Source of the DNA: Bermanella sp047621325
GTDB lineage: Bacteria; Pseudomonadota; Gammaproteobacteria; Pseudomonadales; Oceanobacteraceae
DNA length: 64,000 bases
Direction of reading: 5' to 3'
Assembly (NCBI GenBank): GCA_047621325.1
Contig: JBLHLT010000006.1
Location: forward strand, 124,001 to 188,000
The position numbers were made by a program, and so were the translations under genes. Below the pieces are notes generated by a model that saw only the letters and a program-made list of their open reading frames with translations, was not told where the DNA came from and searched no databases. The stretch's first letter is position 1. The number at the start of each line of letters is the position of its first letter. Shown in pieces: positions 1 through 8,540 of this stretch.

Positions 1-823
1 AAACTTCTCCGCTCTGGGCAGATTTTTTTAAAGAGTACTTAAATCTCCATACTTTTAGCTTTTCAAAAAACTTTAATGTAGGGTTATAAGGTCGAAAAAA
101 TAAACTAGCAGGTATATTTATCAATCCAGTTTCAGTATTCAAGCTTGCTTTATTGCCTAAAGAACCAGAGAGGGGAATGTAAGAATCAATAAGCCTAAAA
201 ATACGCTTATGTAAATCAAAAGTAGTTCGTGAACTTGGTGTATATGCCCAATGTTTAGGATTACCTCTATATGACTTGAATCCATTATCTCTACAAACTT
301 TAACAGAGTCTGAATCAAACTGATTCCTAGGAAAGACTAAACTATACCCTTGCTTATCATCAATATACTTCTCGGCCATATAACGCCAAGCTTTCAAATC
401 AGAGCTAAATTCATCCAGTGTTTGACCGCTTTCTAAACAATAGTAATGAGCATAAGTATGTGAAGCTAACTCCTGCCCTTTAGACTCTAGAATCTGCTTA
501 ACAAGATCTGGTCCAAATAGAAGTTTTCTATTCAGCAGTTTTAACTTAGCAAGACTAGAATAAGGGCTTAGTGTTTTATTAATATAACTTGGCTGTAAAA
601 CAGCCCCCCCTTTCACAAACTCATCATAGTCATTTGCCATAACCGCACCAACCGTAGCCCATGTACAGTTTATTTGATATTTTTCGAACAATTTCAGTAT
701 TTTAGGAATTACGATATGCACCTTCTCAATAGATTCAAAGTATTCTTCGCCTCGACTATCAAGCACCCCCCAAAGGAGTTCAAAATCAAGAGATATCACA
801 AAATGTGACGTTTCTTTATTCAT
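1..823 (-). CDS. Polysaccharide deacetylase family protein, C-terminus cut by the window edge
   Basis: This reading frame starts with ATG at 823-821 and stays open to base 1, giving about 274 residues before the window ends. The N-terminus reads MNKETSHFVISLDFELLWG, and further on there is QELASHTYAHY. These match the NodB-type metal-dependent deacetylase pattern: an early Asp-Phe-Glu strand and an S-H-T-x-x-H metal-binding motif. Such enzymes remove N-acetyl groups from glycans or glycan precursors. The start overlaps the stop of the amidotransferase gene in an ATGA junction, so it is the last visible gene of the polysaccharide operon. The true C-terminus lies left of the window. Family is fairly sure; the substrate is unknown. 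Confidence 0.75.
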   Translation of the reverse strand, partial: MNKETSHFVISLDFELLWGVLDSRGEEYFESIEKVHIVIPKILKLFEKYQINCTWATVGAVMANDYDEFVKGGAVLQPSYINKTLSPYSSLAKLKLLNRKLLFGPDLVKQILESKGQELASHTYAHYYCLESGQTLDEFSSDLKAWRYMAEKYIDDKQGYSLVFPRNQFDSDSVKVCRDNGFKSYRGNPKHWAYTPSSRTTFDLHKRIFRLIDSYIPLSGSLGNKASLNTETGLINIPASLFFRPYNPTLKFFEKLKVWRFKYSLKKSAQSGEV

Positions 824-2715
824 TTTTCTACCTCAAGCCAAGCCTGAAACATTATGACACTCCAAAGTTTTAATGCATTATCAGCCTTTCCATACTTATG
901 CTGAAGCCAAGCTTTTCTTATTGGTGCAGGGTTGAAGTAGCCTTCCGATATTAAACGCTTCTCAGAAAGAAGCTGTTCAGTCCATTCTAGTAATGGACCA
1001 CGTAACCACTGAGCTAAAGGAATAGAGAAGCCTTTCTTCGGTCGATCGATCATTTCTTTTGGAACATGCCGATACAAAACTTCACGTAAAGCCCACTTAC
1101 CCACACCATCTCTAATTTTCATATGCAGGGGTAACTGCCAAGCAAATTCAAAAACGCGATGGTCTAGTAAAGGTACACGAGTCTCTAAGCTATTCGCCAT
1201 CGCCGCACGATCTACTTTTACAAGAATATCATCAGTCATGTATTGGCCAGCATCCATCGCCATCATCCAGTGTTCAAAACTATCAGTAGATGGCCATTGA
1301 TGTGGATCAGAAAGAAACACATCGGTATTTTCTGAACCAATAACAATATCGGTCGCGTTAGTCCAATGACTCATCATTAACTGATAAAACTGGTATTGAT
1401 CTTTCGCTGGAAATACCGATAAAAGCTTTTGAAATTTATCTGGCAATGGCAAACCTGCAAGAACTTGCTCTGCTAGTTTTCTTAGAGGCGCAGGCAATAA
1501 CTTGATCTTGCTCCATATTTTTGGTGCAAACTGATAAGGGTTATAACCTCCAAACAATTCATCACCACCATCACCACTAAGTGAAACAGTAACGTGTTGT
1601 TTCGCCATCTGACTAACCAAAAATGTAGGTAGCTGAGAACTATCAGCAAAGGGCTCGCAGTAGATACTTGCCAACTTGGGCACCAAAGCTAACGCATCAT
1701 CAGAACTCACATATAATTCTGTGTGTTCAGTGCCTAAATGCTGCGCAACTTCCTTAGCATAAACGGCTTCATTATAACCTGGCTCATCAAAGCCGATGGC
1801 AAAGGTTTTTACTGGCCTAGGCGATTGCTTTTGCATCAGCGCCACAACCGTACTACTGTCTACACCACCACTAAGGAAGGCACCTAATGGCACGTCCGCT
1901 AACATTTGATCACTAATGGATTCTGTTAGTATTTTTTCTAACTCATTAACTGCCTCAGCATCACTGCCACTAAATGGTTTCTGAATTCCACTCTCAACTG
2001 CTTGTTTAAAAGACCAGAAAGGTTTTGGTTCAACGTCTTTGCGGATTTGTCCTTTAGAGATCTGTACAAAATGCCCTGCTTTTAACTTTTCGATCCCCTG
2101 ATAAATACTATGTGGTGCAGGGATATAGTTATAACGCAGTAATAATGCAAGTGAGTTGCGATCTACCTGAGCATCAAATTTTGGATATACTTTAAGTGCT
2201 TTAAGTTCAGAACCGAATAATAACGTATCATTATTCCAGCCCCAATAGAGTGGTTTCTCACCAAAGCGGTCACGGGCTAAGGTAAGAATTTTCTCCTGCT
2301 TATCCCACAAAGAAATAGCAAACATACCAACCGTTTCTTGAAGAGTTTGTTCAACCCCCCAAGCACTGAAACAAGCTAACAAAGTTTCTGTATCAGAATG
2401 ACCACGCCAAACCGGAGCTTGATTTTGTTGCTCAAGCTGCTTGCGAAGCTTTTTATGGTTATAAATCTCACCATTAAAAGCGATGATATAGCGATCGCAT
2501 GCCGATGGCATGGGTTGATGGCCCGCAGGAGATAGATCGATGATGGCCAAACGCGTATGAGCAAGACCAATCGTTTGACTGTCATCAATCCAATAGCCAG
2601 TATCGTCAGGGCCACGATGGTTAATTTGAGAAGTTGAATCTTCAAGGTCTGATATAGAAAAAGATTTATCTCCCTTATTATTAAATGATGAATAAAACCC
2701 GGTAAAACCACACAC
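820..2715 (-). CDS. Asparagine-synthase-type glutamine amidotransferase
   Basis: This is an AsnB-like class II amidotransferase of about 631 residues. I place the start at GTG 2715-2713, not at the GTG three codons earlier, because this puts the catalytic cysteine at residue 2 (MCGFTGFYSS), as the N-terminal nucleophile mechanism requires. An AGGTG ribosome site lies six bases upstream. The glutaminase half shows NHRGPDDTGYW and FNGEIYN. The synthetase half shows the ATP-pyrophosphatase signature LSGGVDSS and SLSGDGGDELFGGYN. Inside a polysaccharide operon such proteins commonly amidate a sugar carboxylate; WbpS of Pseudomonas aeruginosa O6 (GalNAcA amide) is a precedent, and UDP-GalNAcA genes lie upstream here. 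True asparagine synthesis is the alternative. Confidence 0.85.
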   Translation of the reverse strand: MCGFTGFYSSFNNKGDKSFSISDLEDSTSQINHRGPDDTGYWIDDSQTIGLAHTRLAIIDLSPAGHQPMPSACDRYIIAFNGEIYNHKKLRKQLEQQNQAPVWRGHSDTETLLACFSAWGVEQTLQETVGMFAISLWDKQEKILTLARDRFGEKPLYWGWNNDTLLFGSELKALKVYPKFDAQVDRNSLALLLRYNYIPAPHSIYQGIEKLKAGHFVQISKGQIRKDVEPKPFWSFKQAVESGIQKPFSGSDAEAVNELEKILTESISDQMLADVPLGAFLSGGVDSSTVVALMQKQSPRPVKTFAIGFDEPGYNEAVYAKEVAQHLGTEHTELYVSSDDALALVPKLASIYCEPFADSSQLPTFLVSQMAKQHVTVSLSGDGGDELFGGYNPYQFAPKIWSKIKLLPAPLRKLAEQVLAGLPLPDKFQKLLSVFPAKDQYQFYQLMMSHWTNATDIVIGSENTDVFLSDPHQWPSTDSFEHWMMAMDAGQYMTDDILVKVDRAAMANSLETRVPLLDHRVFEFAWQLPLHMKIRDGVGKWALREVLYRHVPKEMIDRPKKGFSIPLAQWLRGPLLEWTEQLLSEKRLISEGYFNPAPIRKAWLQHKYGKADNALKLWSVIMFQAWLEVEK

Positions 2716-3911
2716 TACAAACACCTACCATTACTATTTTGAATAGTTTTGACTCTAGTTCTTAACAAAGTAACTATAACAACCATGTATAACATTAAGT
2801 TCAGATACGCTCCAAACCAGCCATGAAATAAGTATACCAATGCAAAAGAAGATAGAACTAACGATATCTTTTTTCCACCATATTTAGAAATGTAGTATTG
2901 AGGTACTACAATAAATAGAATGATATATAAAAGCAGAAATACATTATATTCATTGAGTATAAACACCCAACCAGTTAACCCCGGATTTGTATTCCAAGTT
3001 GGATTTTCTACACCCCAAAAATAACTAACCAAGAAAAAATTCAAACTATATTTTTTTGTTTCATCAACTGACAACTTATGGTAGAAAGCTTGTGGTAACC
3101 CATCCTCCCAGTAGCTTGAAAAATGGCCCTCATCATAATTTTGATGCAACTCATTCGCACTCTCAAAAATAATAGCTCCATGCCCAACATGCTGAAACCT
3201 GTTCAATAGATACCCTAAAGAATTTTGGTATTTTTCCACAGTAAAAGACTCAGGAATCGAATGTAGAAACTCATCAAAAGACACGTTTGATCGAAAAGCC
3301 CACTTAGCATCATATAGCATAGGTAGCAAAGCCATAATTACGATTAATAAAAAACTACAATAAACAGCCTTAACAAATGAAAGTTTAATAGGATAGTACC
3401 TAATTAAAACTACAATCATTCCTATAAATACACCTCCCATCCAGCCTCTTAAAAAAAAGGAGATAATAAAAATAAAAACATTAATCCAAAACAACCTACT
3501 ATTGACCAATAAAACAGAGGTAACTACAAAAAGTATATCTGGCTGGAGTAAAACAAATATATAATTTAGAAAAGAACCACCAGACAATCTTTTAGATGAT
3601 CCAGCTACATTTACCTCCATTATTAAATTAAAGACAATATAAGAGACTTGGATAAAAATTAAAACAAAACCCCACCTCCACCCAAGCATTAACACTTTAA
3701 GATTCGATATTGGATTAAACTTATGGTAGAGCAAGAAAAAAATAGCAAGAAAGAAAACTTGCATGAAGAATGATGAAACAAAACTTGTCCATAGTATATC
3801 GAAGTAGTAATTCTCTAATTCCATACCTCCCATAGAAACCCCAAGCAATGCAGATAACAAGTTAGAAGTAAAATAAAGAGCCAACAGAAGAATAAATGGA
3901 TTTAATATCAT
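2715..3911 (-). CDS. Probable Wzy-type O-antigen/polysaccharide polymerase
   Basis: This is a very hydrophobic protein of about 398 residues with roughly ten membrane segments and little sequence signature. A larger hydrophilic loop (around residues 200-290, with RFQHVGHGAIIFE and HYNDEG-like acidic and aromatic stretches) sits between the last membrane groups, as in Wzy polymerases. The operon has a flippase and glycosyltransferases but no other polymerase candidate. I choose ATG 3911 because it makes an ATGA overlap with the upstream stop; a TTG two codons earlier is possible. The stop TAG overlaps the GTG of the next gene. The gene is visibly A+T-rich, as polymerase genes in variable clusters often are. 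The assignment rests on topology and context, not on a motif. Confidence 0.6.
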   Translation of the reverse strand: MILNPFILLLALYFTSNLLSALLGVSMGGMELENYYFDILWTSFVSSFFMQVFFLAIFFLLYHKFNPISNLKVLMLGWRWGFVLIFIQVSYIVFNLIMEVNVAGSSKRLSGGSFLNYIFVLLQPDILFVVTSVLLVNSRLFWINVFIFIISFFLRGWMGGVFIGMIVVLIRYYPIKLSFVKAVYCSFLLIVIMALLPMLYDAKWAFRSNVSFDEFLHSIPESFTVEKYQNSLGYLLNRFQHVGHGAIIFESANELHQNYDEGHFSSYWEDGLPQAFYHKLSVDETKKYSLNFFLVSYFWGVENPTWNTNPGLTGWVFILNEYNVFLLLYIILFIVVPQYYISKYGGKKISLVLSSFALVYLFHGWFGAYLNLMLYMVVIVTLLRTRVKTIQNSNGRCL

Positions 3912-5203
3912 ACACAAAAATATTCTTCGTCAAATAAAACATCTCTAAGCACCAATGAATCTACAGTACAGCCTGAATTTTTTATATCATATTCTTGATC
4001 ATTAACGATTAAATCTAATTCAAAACCATTAAATCGTGATAAAGAGATTATAATATCTTCATTACTTCCTACTAGACAAATGGCACGCGACCAATTATCT
4101 TCATATTTATGTTTAGAGCCCATTTCAATATCAATTTGACTCAGAACTGCCCTACTTTGATCAGATACAACAATTCCATTAACTTTATTTTCAAATCCTG
4201 CTGCTCCAACTCCTAGCTTACAAACAACATTTTCCACTAAATTAGCATAACCTTTAAGATTATATACTGAATCACCCTGCAGCAAGACACCTGTAATCGC
4301 AGTATTCGGAAAAAGATGTACATCTATATTCCCTTTTAAATCCCTAAATGAACAATTTTTAATTGAGCAATGACTAGCGCCCTTATCAATCTCAATACCC
4401 GTCAACCCCCCTGAATAAACCTGACTACGATAAACATGAATATCAGTTGTATTTCTCCCTAATATTTCACAAGCATTCCAATTAAACCCATCAAATTTAC
4501 ATCCAGAAATCTCTCCACCCTTAATACCATATTGATCCTGCACTATAAATTCTGAATAAACACGAATCCCAAAATTAAGTGTGCGATCACCACCTGATCT
4601 AAACCTAGAGTTCAATATTCTAAAATTAGCACTATCACCTTCGACTATATTTTTTTCACTAGATTGAACTGATCCCCGCTTCCCCCCGCCATACAAAAAA
4701 AGAATAGTAGAGCCAGGTACAGGCATTAAACCATCAGATACCCCAAAGCAATCGAAAGTGACATCACTTATTGTAACATTCTGAAAATTTGATATATTAA
4801 TTTGATGCTTTTTTCTATATGTATCTACTTCATTTTGATCCCTAGTAAATTTTAAATTGCTTAGTTTGAAATTCTGTACACCTCCAAAACTTAAGCTACT
4901 ATTGACAATGACTATTTCACTTGCATCACCATCACCAAAAATTTCTATATTTTCAAATTCCGAAAAAAGGCCAAATTCAAAATCTTTGTTAAGAACGTAC
5001 TTAGCAGAGGGCAAATAAAGTTTTCCTCCACCACATTTCTTTAAATGACTTAATGCATTTTTAAAAGCTAAGGTATAATCATTATTAATGACATCATCCC
5101 TGTACTCATCTATAGATAAGAAATTTTTAGCATTAGAACAACCCTGTATTGAAATTGGAACAAATAAAGCTATTAATCCTTTTAAGAAACCCCTTCTTTT
5201 CAT
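3908..5203 (-). CDS. Tat-exported lipoprotein with right-handed beta-helix fold
   Basis: This 431-residue protein begins MKRRGFLKGLIALFVP and continues to a lipobox SIQGC at about residues 18-22. The RRGFLK string is a twin-arginine export motif, so it is probably folded in the cytoplasm, exported by Tat and lipidated. The mature part resembles pectate-lyase/GH28-type beta-helix proteins: recurring turns such as NVTISDVTFDCFG, NFRILNSRFRSG and HCSIKNCSFRD, with stacked Asn and hydrophobic positions. Such folds are used by polysaccharide lyases, hydrolases and epimerases. It lies between the acetyltransferase and polymerase genes with ATGA-type overlaps on both sides, so it may trim or modify the polymer in the periplasm. 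The reaction is unknown, and no catalytic residues could be assigned. Confidence 0.65.
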   Translation of the reverse strand: MKRRGFLKGLIALFVPISIQGCSNAKNFLSIDEYRDDVINNDYTLAFKNALSHLKKCGGGKLYLPSAKYVLNKDFEFGLFSEFENIEIFGDGDASEIVIVNSSLSFGGVQNFKLSNLKFTRDQNEVDTYRKKHQINISNFQNVTISDVTFDCFGVSDGLMPVPGSTILFLYGGGKRGSVQSSEKNIVEGDSANFRILNSRFRSGGDRTLNFGIRVYSEFIVQDQYGIKGGEISGCKFDGFNWNACEILGRNTTDIHVYRSQVYSGGLTGIEIDKGASHCSIKNCSFRDLKGNIDVHLFPNTAITGVLLQGDSVYNLKGYANLVENVVCKLGVGAAGFENKVNGIVVSDQSRAVLSQIDIEMGSKHKYEDNWSRAICLVGSNEDIIISLSRFNGFELDLIVNDQEYDIKNSGCTVDSLVLRDVLFDEEYFCV

Positions 5204-5721
5204 TTTAAGCTCCGTGTTCTTGCAGGAACACCAACTGCTAAAAACCCCTCCTCTACATCTTTTAGAACGACACTATTGGCACCCACTTTTGAATTATTCC
5301 CAACAGTAACATCACCTAAAATCTTTGCTCCTGTTCCGATAACCACATCATCACCAATTACAGGATGTTTATTAACCCCAGCTTCCGTATCCTTATTACC
5401 TAGCGTTACACCATTCATTATTTTACATCTTTGACCTATAATCACTTCACTCCCAATTACAATATCATGCCCATGAAGTATCATTAGACCAGGGCCTATC
5501 TTTGACTTAAGTGATATATCACTAGCATAAAAAACCCTAATAAAATACTCAAACAAAACACGAAACACCACCCCAACAACAGGTAGCCGCCCCAACTGAC
5601 TTCCAACCCTTATTGCAATAACCATATGAAAAGCATGTGAAACAATAATAACTTTCAGCATATCAATTAATGAAGCATTAGGTACATATCGCAATAAATC
5701 ATCTTTTAAATAAGATAGCAC
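5200..5721 (-). CDS. Serine-O-acetyltransferase-like hexapeptide-repeat enzyme
   Basis: This 173-residue protein has a left-handed beta-helix of hexapeptide repeats in its second half (GPGLMILHGHDIVIGSEVII, then HPVIGDDVVIGTGAKILGDV, then VGANSVVLKDV). The arrangement matches the CysE/SAT group of acyl-CoA-dependent O-acetyltransferases, including the catalytic-type histidine in ILHGHDIVIG. The family form in capsule clusters is usually short and lacks the long CysE N-terminus, as here. The start is GTG 5721, overlapping the upstream TAG stop (TAGTG), with AGGAG six bases before it. It probably O-acetylates a sugar of the polymer or its precursor; a role in serine or cysteine metabolism is less likely in this context. 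Confidence 0.75.
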   Translation of the reverse strand: MLSYLKDDLLRYVPNASLIDMLKVIIVSHAFHMVIAIRVGSQLGRLPVVGVVFRVLFEYFIRVFYASDISLKSKIGPGLMILHGHDIVIGSEVIIGQRCKIMNGVTLGNKDTEAGVNKHPVIGDDVVIGTGAKILGDVTVGNNSKVGANSVVLKDVEEGFLAVGVPARTRSLK

Positions 5722-6593
5722 TACAAACTCCTGATGATTTTATAATTACGGATGAAATCAAATATAGATAAAGGGTGAAATGTAAAAATATAACATTTAA
5801 AAAATAAAACAGCAGTATCCCGCCCATTGATTAAATCCTTTAGAAAATACGTCAATACGGCAGTATTAATGTTTCTTCTATATTGTGGATATTTCTCACT
5901 AAAATATCTAAAGCTTTTATCCAAAATTAATCTTGTACCACTCCCTTCAGAGGAAACCCCAACACCAACCCTGTAAACACCATATGGCTCAACCGAAGAA
6001 AATGAAGAAAACCCTTCACCTACCTGTTCAACATTTGCAAAATAATCCACAACATCAAACCCGGGCCAGTTAAACTCTCTTACAGTTTTCCTGTACATTT
6101 TTGAACAGTTTGCTCCGATGGAAATAAACCTCAATATATCTTCTCTCTTATACTGCTTATAAAAGAGATTATTATTAATGCCTTTAAGTTTCAGTTTTCC
6201 ATCTCCCTTGTCCAGCAACACAGGATGCCATACTAAGTTACAACCAATATGAGAATCCAAATAATCTGCTTGAGATTGTAACTTACCTTGCAAAGCATAA
6301 TCGTCTCCATCCATGTGAGCTATATATTCACCCTTTGCCAAAGCATGTGTCTCAATATAGTTTCTTCCTGCTCCAATATTACCCCTCCTAATCACAGGTT
6401 TTATAATGTCTGGATAGTTCCTCGAATACTCCATAATAATATTAGCAGTACTATCAGTTGAGCAATCATCTGAAACTATAACATCAAAATTAAAAGTAGT
6501 TTTTTGGTCTACTAAACTTTGCAAACATTCTGCTATATATTTTTCTTGATTATAAGTAACCACACATACTGAAACTTTAATTTCACTTATCAT
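5721..6593 (-). CDS. Family 2 glycosyltransferase
   Basis: This 290-residue protein has the GT-A fold of family 2 transferases. The nucleotide-binding start is KVSVCVVTYNQEKYIAECL, followed by FDVIVSDDCSTDSTANII and the metal-binding DxD region EYIAHMDGDDYA. It should transfer one sugar from a nucleotide donor to the growing lipid-linked unit at the inner face of the membrane. The 5' end overlaps the flippase gene by 11 bases and the 3' end overlaps the next gene by one base. It is the only clear glycosyltransferase in the window, so others needed for the repeat unit probably lie to the left. Donor and linkage cannot be read from the sequence. Confidence 0.85.
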   Translation of the reverse strand: MISEIKVSVCVVTYNQEKYIAECLQSLVDQKTTFNFDVIVSDDCSTDSTANIIMEYSRNYPDIIKPVIRRGNIGAGRNYIETHALAKGEYIAHMDGDDYALQGKLQSQADYLDSHIGCNLVWHPVLLDKGDGKLKLKGINNNLFYKQYKREDILRFISIGANCSKMYRKTVREFNWPGFDVVDYFANVEQVGEGFSSFSSVEPYGVYRVGVGVSSEGSGTRLILDKSFRYFSEKYPQYRRNINTAVLTYFLKDLINGRDTAVLFFKCYIFTFHPLSIFDFIRNYKIIRSL

Positions 6594-8097
6594 TATTAAG
6601 CGCCTTAAACCATAAAAACATCATTCTACGAGCTACATCAGATGAAAGCCCAGCCACAATCAGAGCCAACAACCCCAGCCCTACTAAAACAGTAATAATC
6701 AGCAAACGACTCTCAAATTCTGGTAAATATAACCAAAGCAAAAACATGGTTAGACTAACAGGAATATATATCAGTAAAATATCCCGCAATAACCATGTTA
6801 CATGAAGGTCTGGCACAAGTTTATGATGAACATAACCAACCCAGGTTATTAAATAGAGTGTATTTATACCCAGCCAAGCCCATCCCGCACCTTCCGCGCC
6901 ATAATATGTTGCAGCCCAAACTATTGCAGGTATCAAAATGATTGCTGTAATCAAGTTGCCTATCAAGTGATACTTTAAATTTCCGAGTGCATATTGAAGA
7001 TAATAAGGGAAAGCTGCAATTGCCAATACACCATAACCCAATACATATAAACGCAATACAGGGGCTGCGTTGTCAGCTATTTTAACATCGCCCGTCCAAG
7101 CATACAGAAGCTGTTCTGCAAAAAACGCAATAACAATGGATGCCGATCCTGCAACCACACTGACCAGTTGTGTAGTATTTCGATATATCTGAATCATTTC
7201 ATCATACTTACCTTCAGCATACAGTCGCGCCATTCGTGGCATAACAACAGTACTTACTGGGCCACTGAGAATCATAATTCCAGCCGCTACCATGACAGCT
7301 AATGTGAAAAAACCGTATTCGCTCAAAGATAAAATACCCGAAAGAATAAGCTTGTCAGTTTGCGTTACTAATACCCAAATAGACGAAGTAAATGCAATCG
7401 TTAACGCGAACCTCAATACTGGTTTAATAGGCTCAACTGACCAGCCAATTGGTTGTACAAGTTGCTTTTTTACAGGTAATAATGAATTTCCCATTCGATA
7501 CAACCCCACCAACTCAAGCAGGGCAACTAGCAGTTGATGCCAGAAAAATACGGTTGGCGTAAAGCCGTAAATTTTCATACTGATAAATACAGCAACGAAT
7601 CGTAAAGTGGCGATCACTATATTGAAAATACTTAACCAAACCAGTTTTTCTGTTCCAGTTATCACTCCTCGATACAAGCCCCCCATCCAGCGCATTGCAA
7701 CACTCACAGCCATAATCTTGACTGCCAGCACAACTTCTACCATGGTAAGCTCTGAGACATTCAGCCATTTTTCAGCAATGGGCCCAGCCAGCAACCATAA
7801 AGTGAGTCCGCCAGTAACTGCTATACCCAAAAAGATCAGGCTTAATGCTCGAAAGAGCTGCCTATACTGCAATGCCGATATAGATCCGCCGCGATAGCGT
7901 GCAGTTTCACGGCCAATGGTTGGAGTTAGACCTAAATCCAGCAAAGCAAACCACGCCTGTAGCATGCTAAAAAAGCCAACCAAACCATAAGCTTCTGCCC
8001 CCATGTATTTGATATACAAAGGGAGTATTAATATGCCGATGCCCGCGGCGTATATCTGGCTGACGTAGTTAGCAATTATATTTTTCTTTAGCGACAC
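6583..8097 (-). CDS. Wzx-type polysaccharide flippase
   Basis: This 504-residue membrane protein has about 12-14 hydrophobic segments spread along its length and begins MSLKKNIIANYVSQIYAAGI, a typical start for the polysaccharide-specific transporter branch of the MOP superfamily. It should move the undecaprenyl-linked repeat unit from the cytoplasmic to the periplasmic side for polymerisation by Wzy. The start is GTG 8097, overlapping the TAG stop of the acetyltransferase gene. The 3' end overlaps the glycosyltransferase start by 11 bases, so the genes are translationally linked. Family assignment is secure; substrate specificity is not. Confidence 0.85.
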   Translation of the reverse strand: MSLKKNIIANYVSQIYAAGIGILILPLYIKYMGAEAYGLVGFFSMLQAWFALLDLGLTPTIGRETARYRGGSISALQYRQLFRALSLIFLGIAVTGGLTLWLLAGPIAEKWLNVSELTMVEVVLAVKIMAVSVAMRWMGGLYRGVITGTEKLVWLSIFNIVIATLRFVAVFISMKIYGFTPTVFFWHQLLVALLELVGLYRMGNSLLPVKKQLVQPIGWSVEPIKPVLRFALTIAFTSSIWVLVTQTDKLILSGILSLSEYGFFTLAVMVAAGIMILSGPVSTVVMPRMARLYAEGKYDEMIQIYRNTTQLVSVVAGSASIVIAFFAEQLLYAWTGDVKIADNAAPVLRLYVLGYGVLAIAAFPYYLQYALGNLKYHLIGNLITAIILIPAIVWAATYYGAEGAGWAWLGINTLYLITWVGYVHHKLVPDLHVTWLLRDILLIYIPVSLTMFLLWLYLPEFESRLLIITVLVGLGLLALIVAGLSSDVARRMMFLWFKALNNDK

Positions 8098-8540
8098 TAT
8101 ACGAAATCATCCATTAACGATGCTCTCATTAAATATTTAGAAGCCTTTTTTTGATTTTCTTGAAATCCAAATTTCTTATATAGGGCGATTGCATTTGAAT
8201 TATTAGATTCAACCTCAAGCTCACAGAATTGAAAGTCACGAGTTTTGCAAATACTCAAAACATCTTCAAGCATTATAGAAGCTACACCCATTCCCCTATA
8301 ATCCCTAGCCAAAAGAACAAGTGTAATAAATGCTGATTGTTTACCTGGATCGTTACAATAAAAAGCTATAAATCCAGATAAAACCCCATTAGTATAATGT
8401 GTCACAAATTCTGCACGGGTCTTTAATTTTCTAATATAACTATTAATTTCAACTTCTGAGATGAACTCTCCGTTAGAAATCTCTTGCTCAGATCGAATCA
8501 ATCTTTCAATTGCTATTACTTGATCCATTCTCATATCCAC
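8097..8540 (-). CDS. GNAT-family N-acetyltransferase of the polysaccharide cluster
   Basis: This protein of about 147 residues shows the acetyl-CoA-binding motif ARDYRGMGVASIMLEDVL and the later NSNAIALYKKFGFQENQ region of the GNAT fold. It overlaps the ATP-grasp gene by one base (TAGTG), and ATG codons at 8534 and 8528 are alternative starts. It follows an aminotransferase and an ATP-grasp ligase, so it probably acetylates an amino group on the sugar or on an amino acid attached to it. Peptide or small-molecule acetylation outside the pathway is possible. I am sure of the fold but not of the substrate. Confidence 0.75.
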   Translation of the reverse strand: MDMRMDQVIAIERLIRSEQEISNGEFISEVEINSYIRKLKTRAEFVTHYTNGVLSGFIAFYCNDPGKQSAFITLVLLARDYRGMGVASIMLEDVLSICKTRDFQFCELEVESNNSNAIALYKKFGFQENQKKASKYLMRASLMDDFV

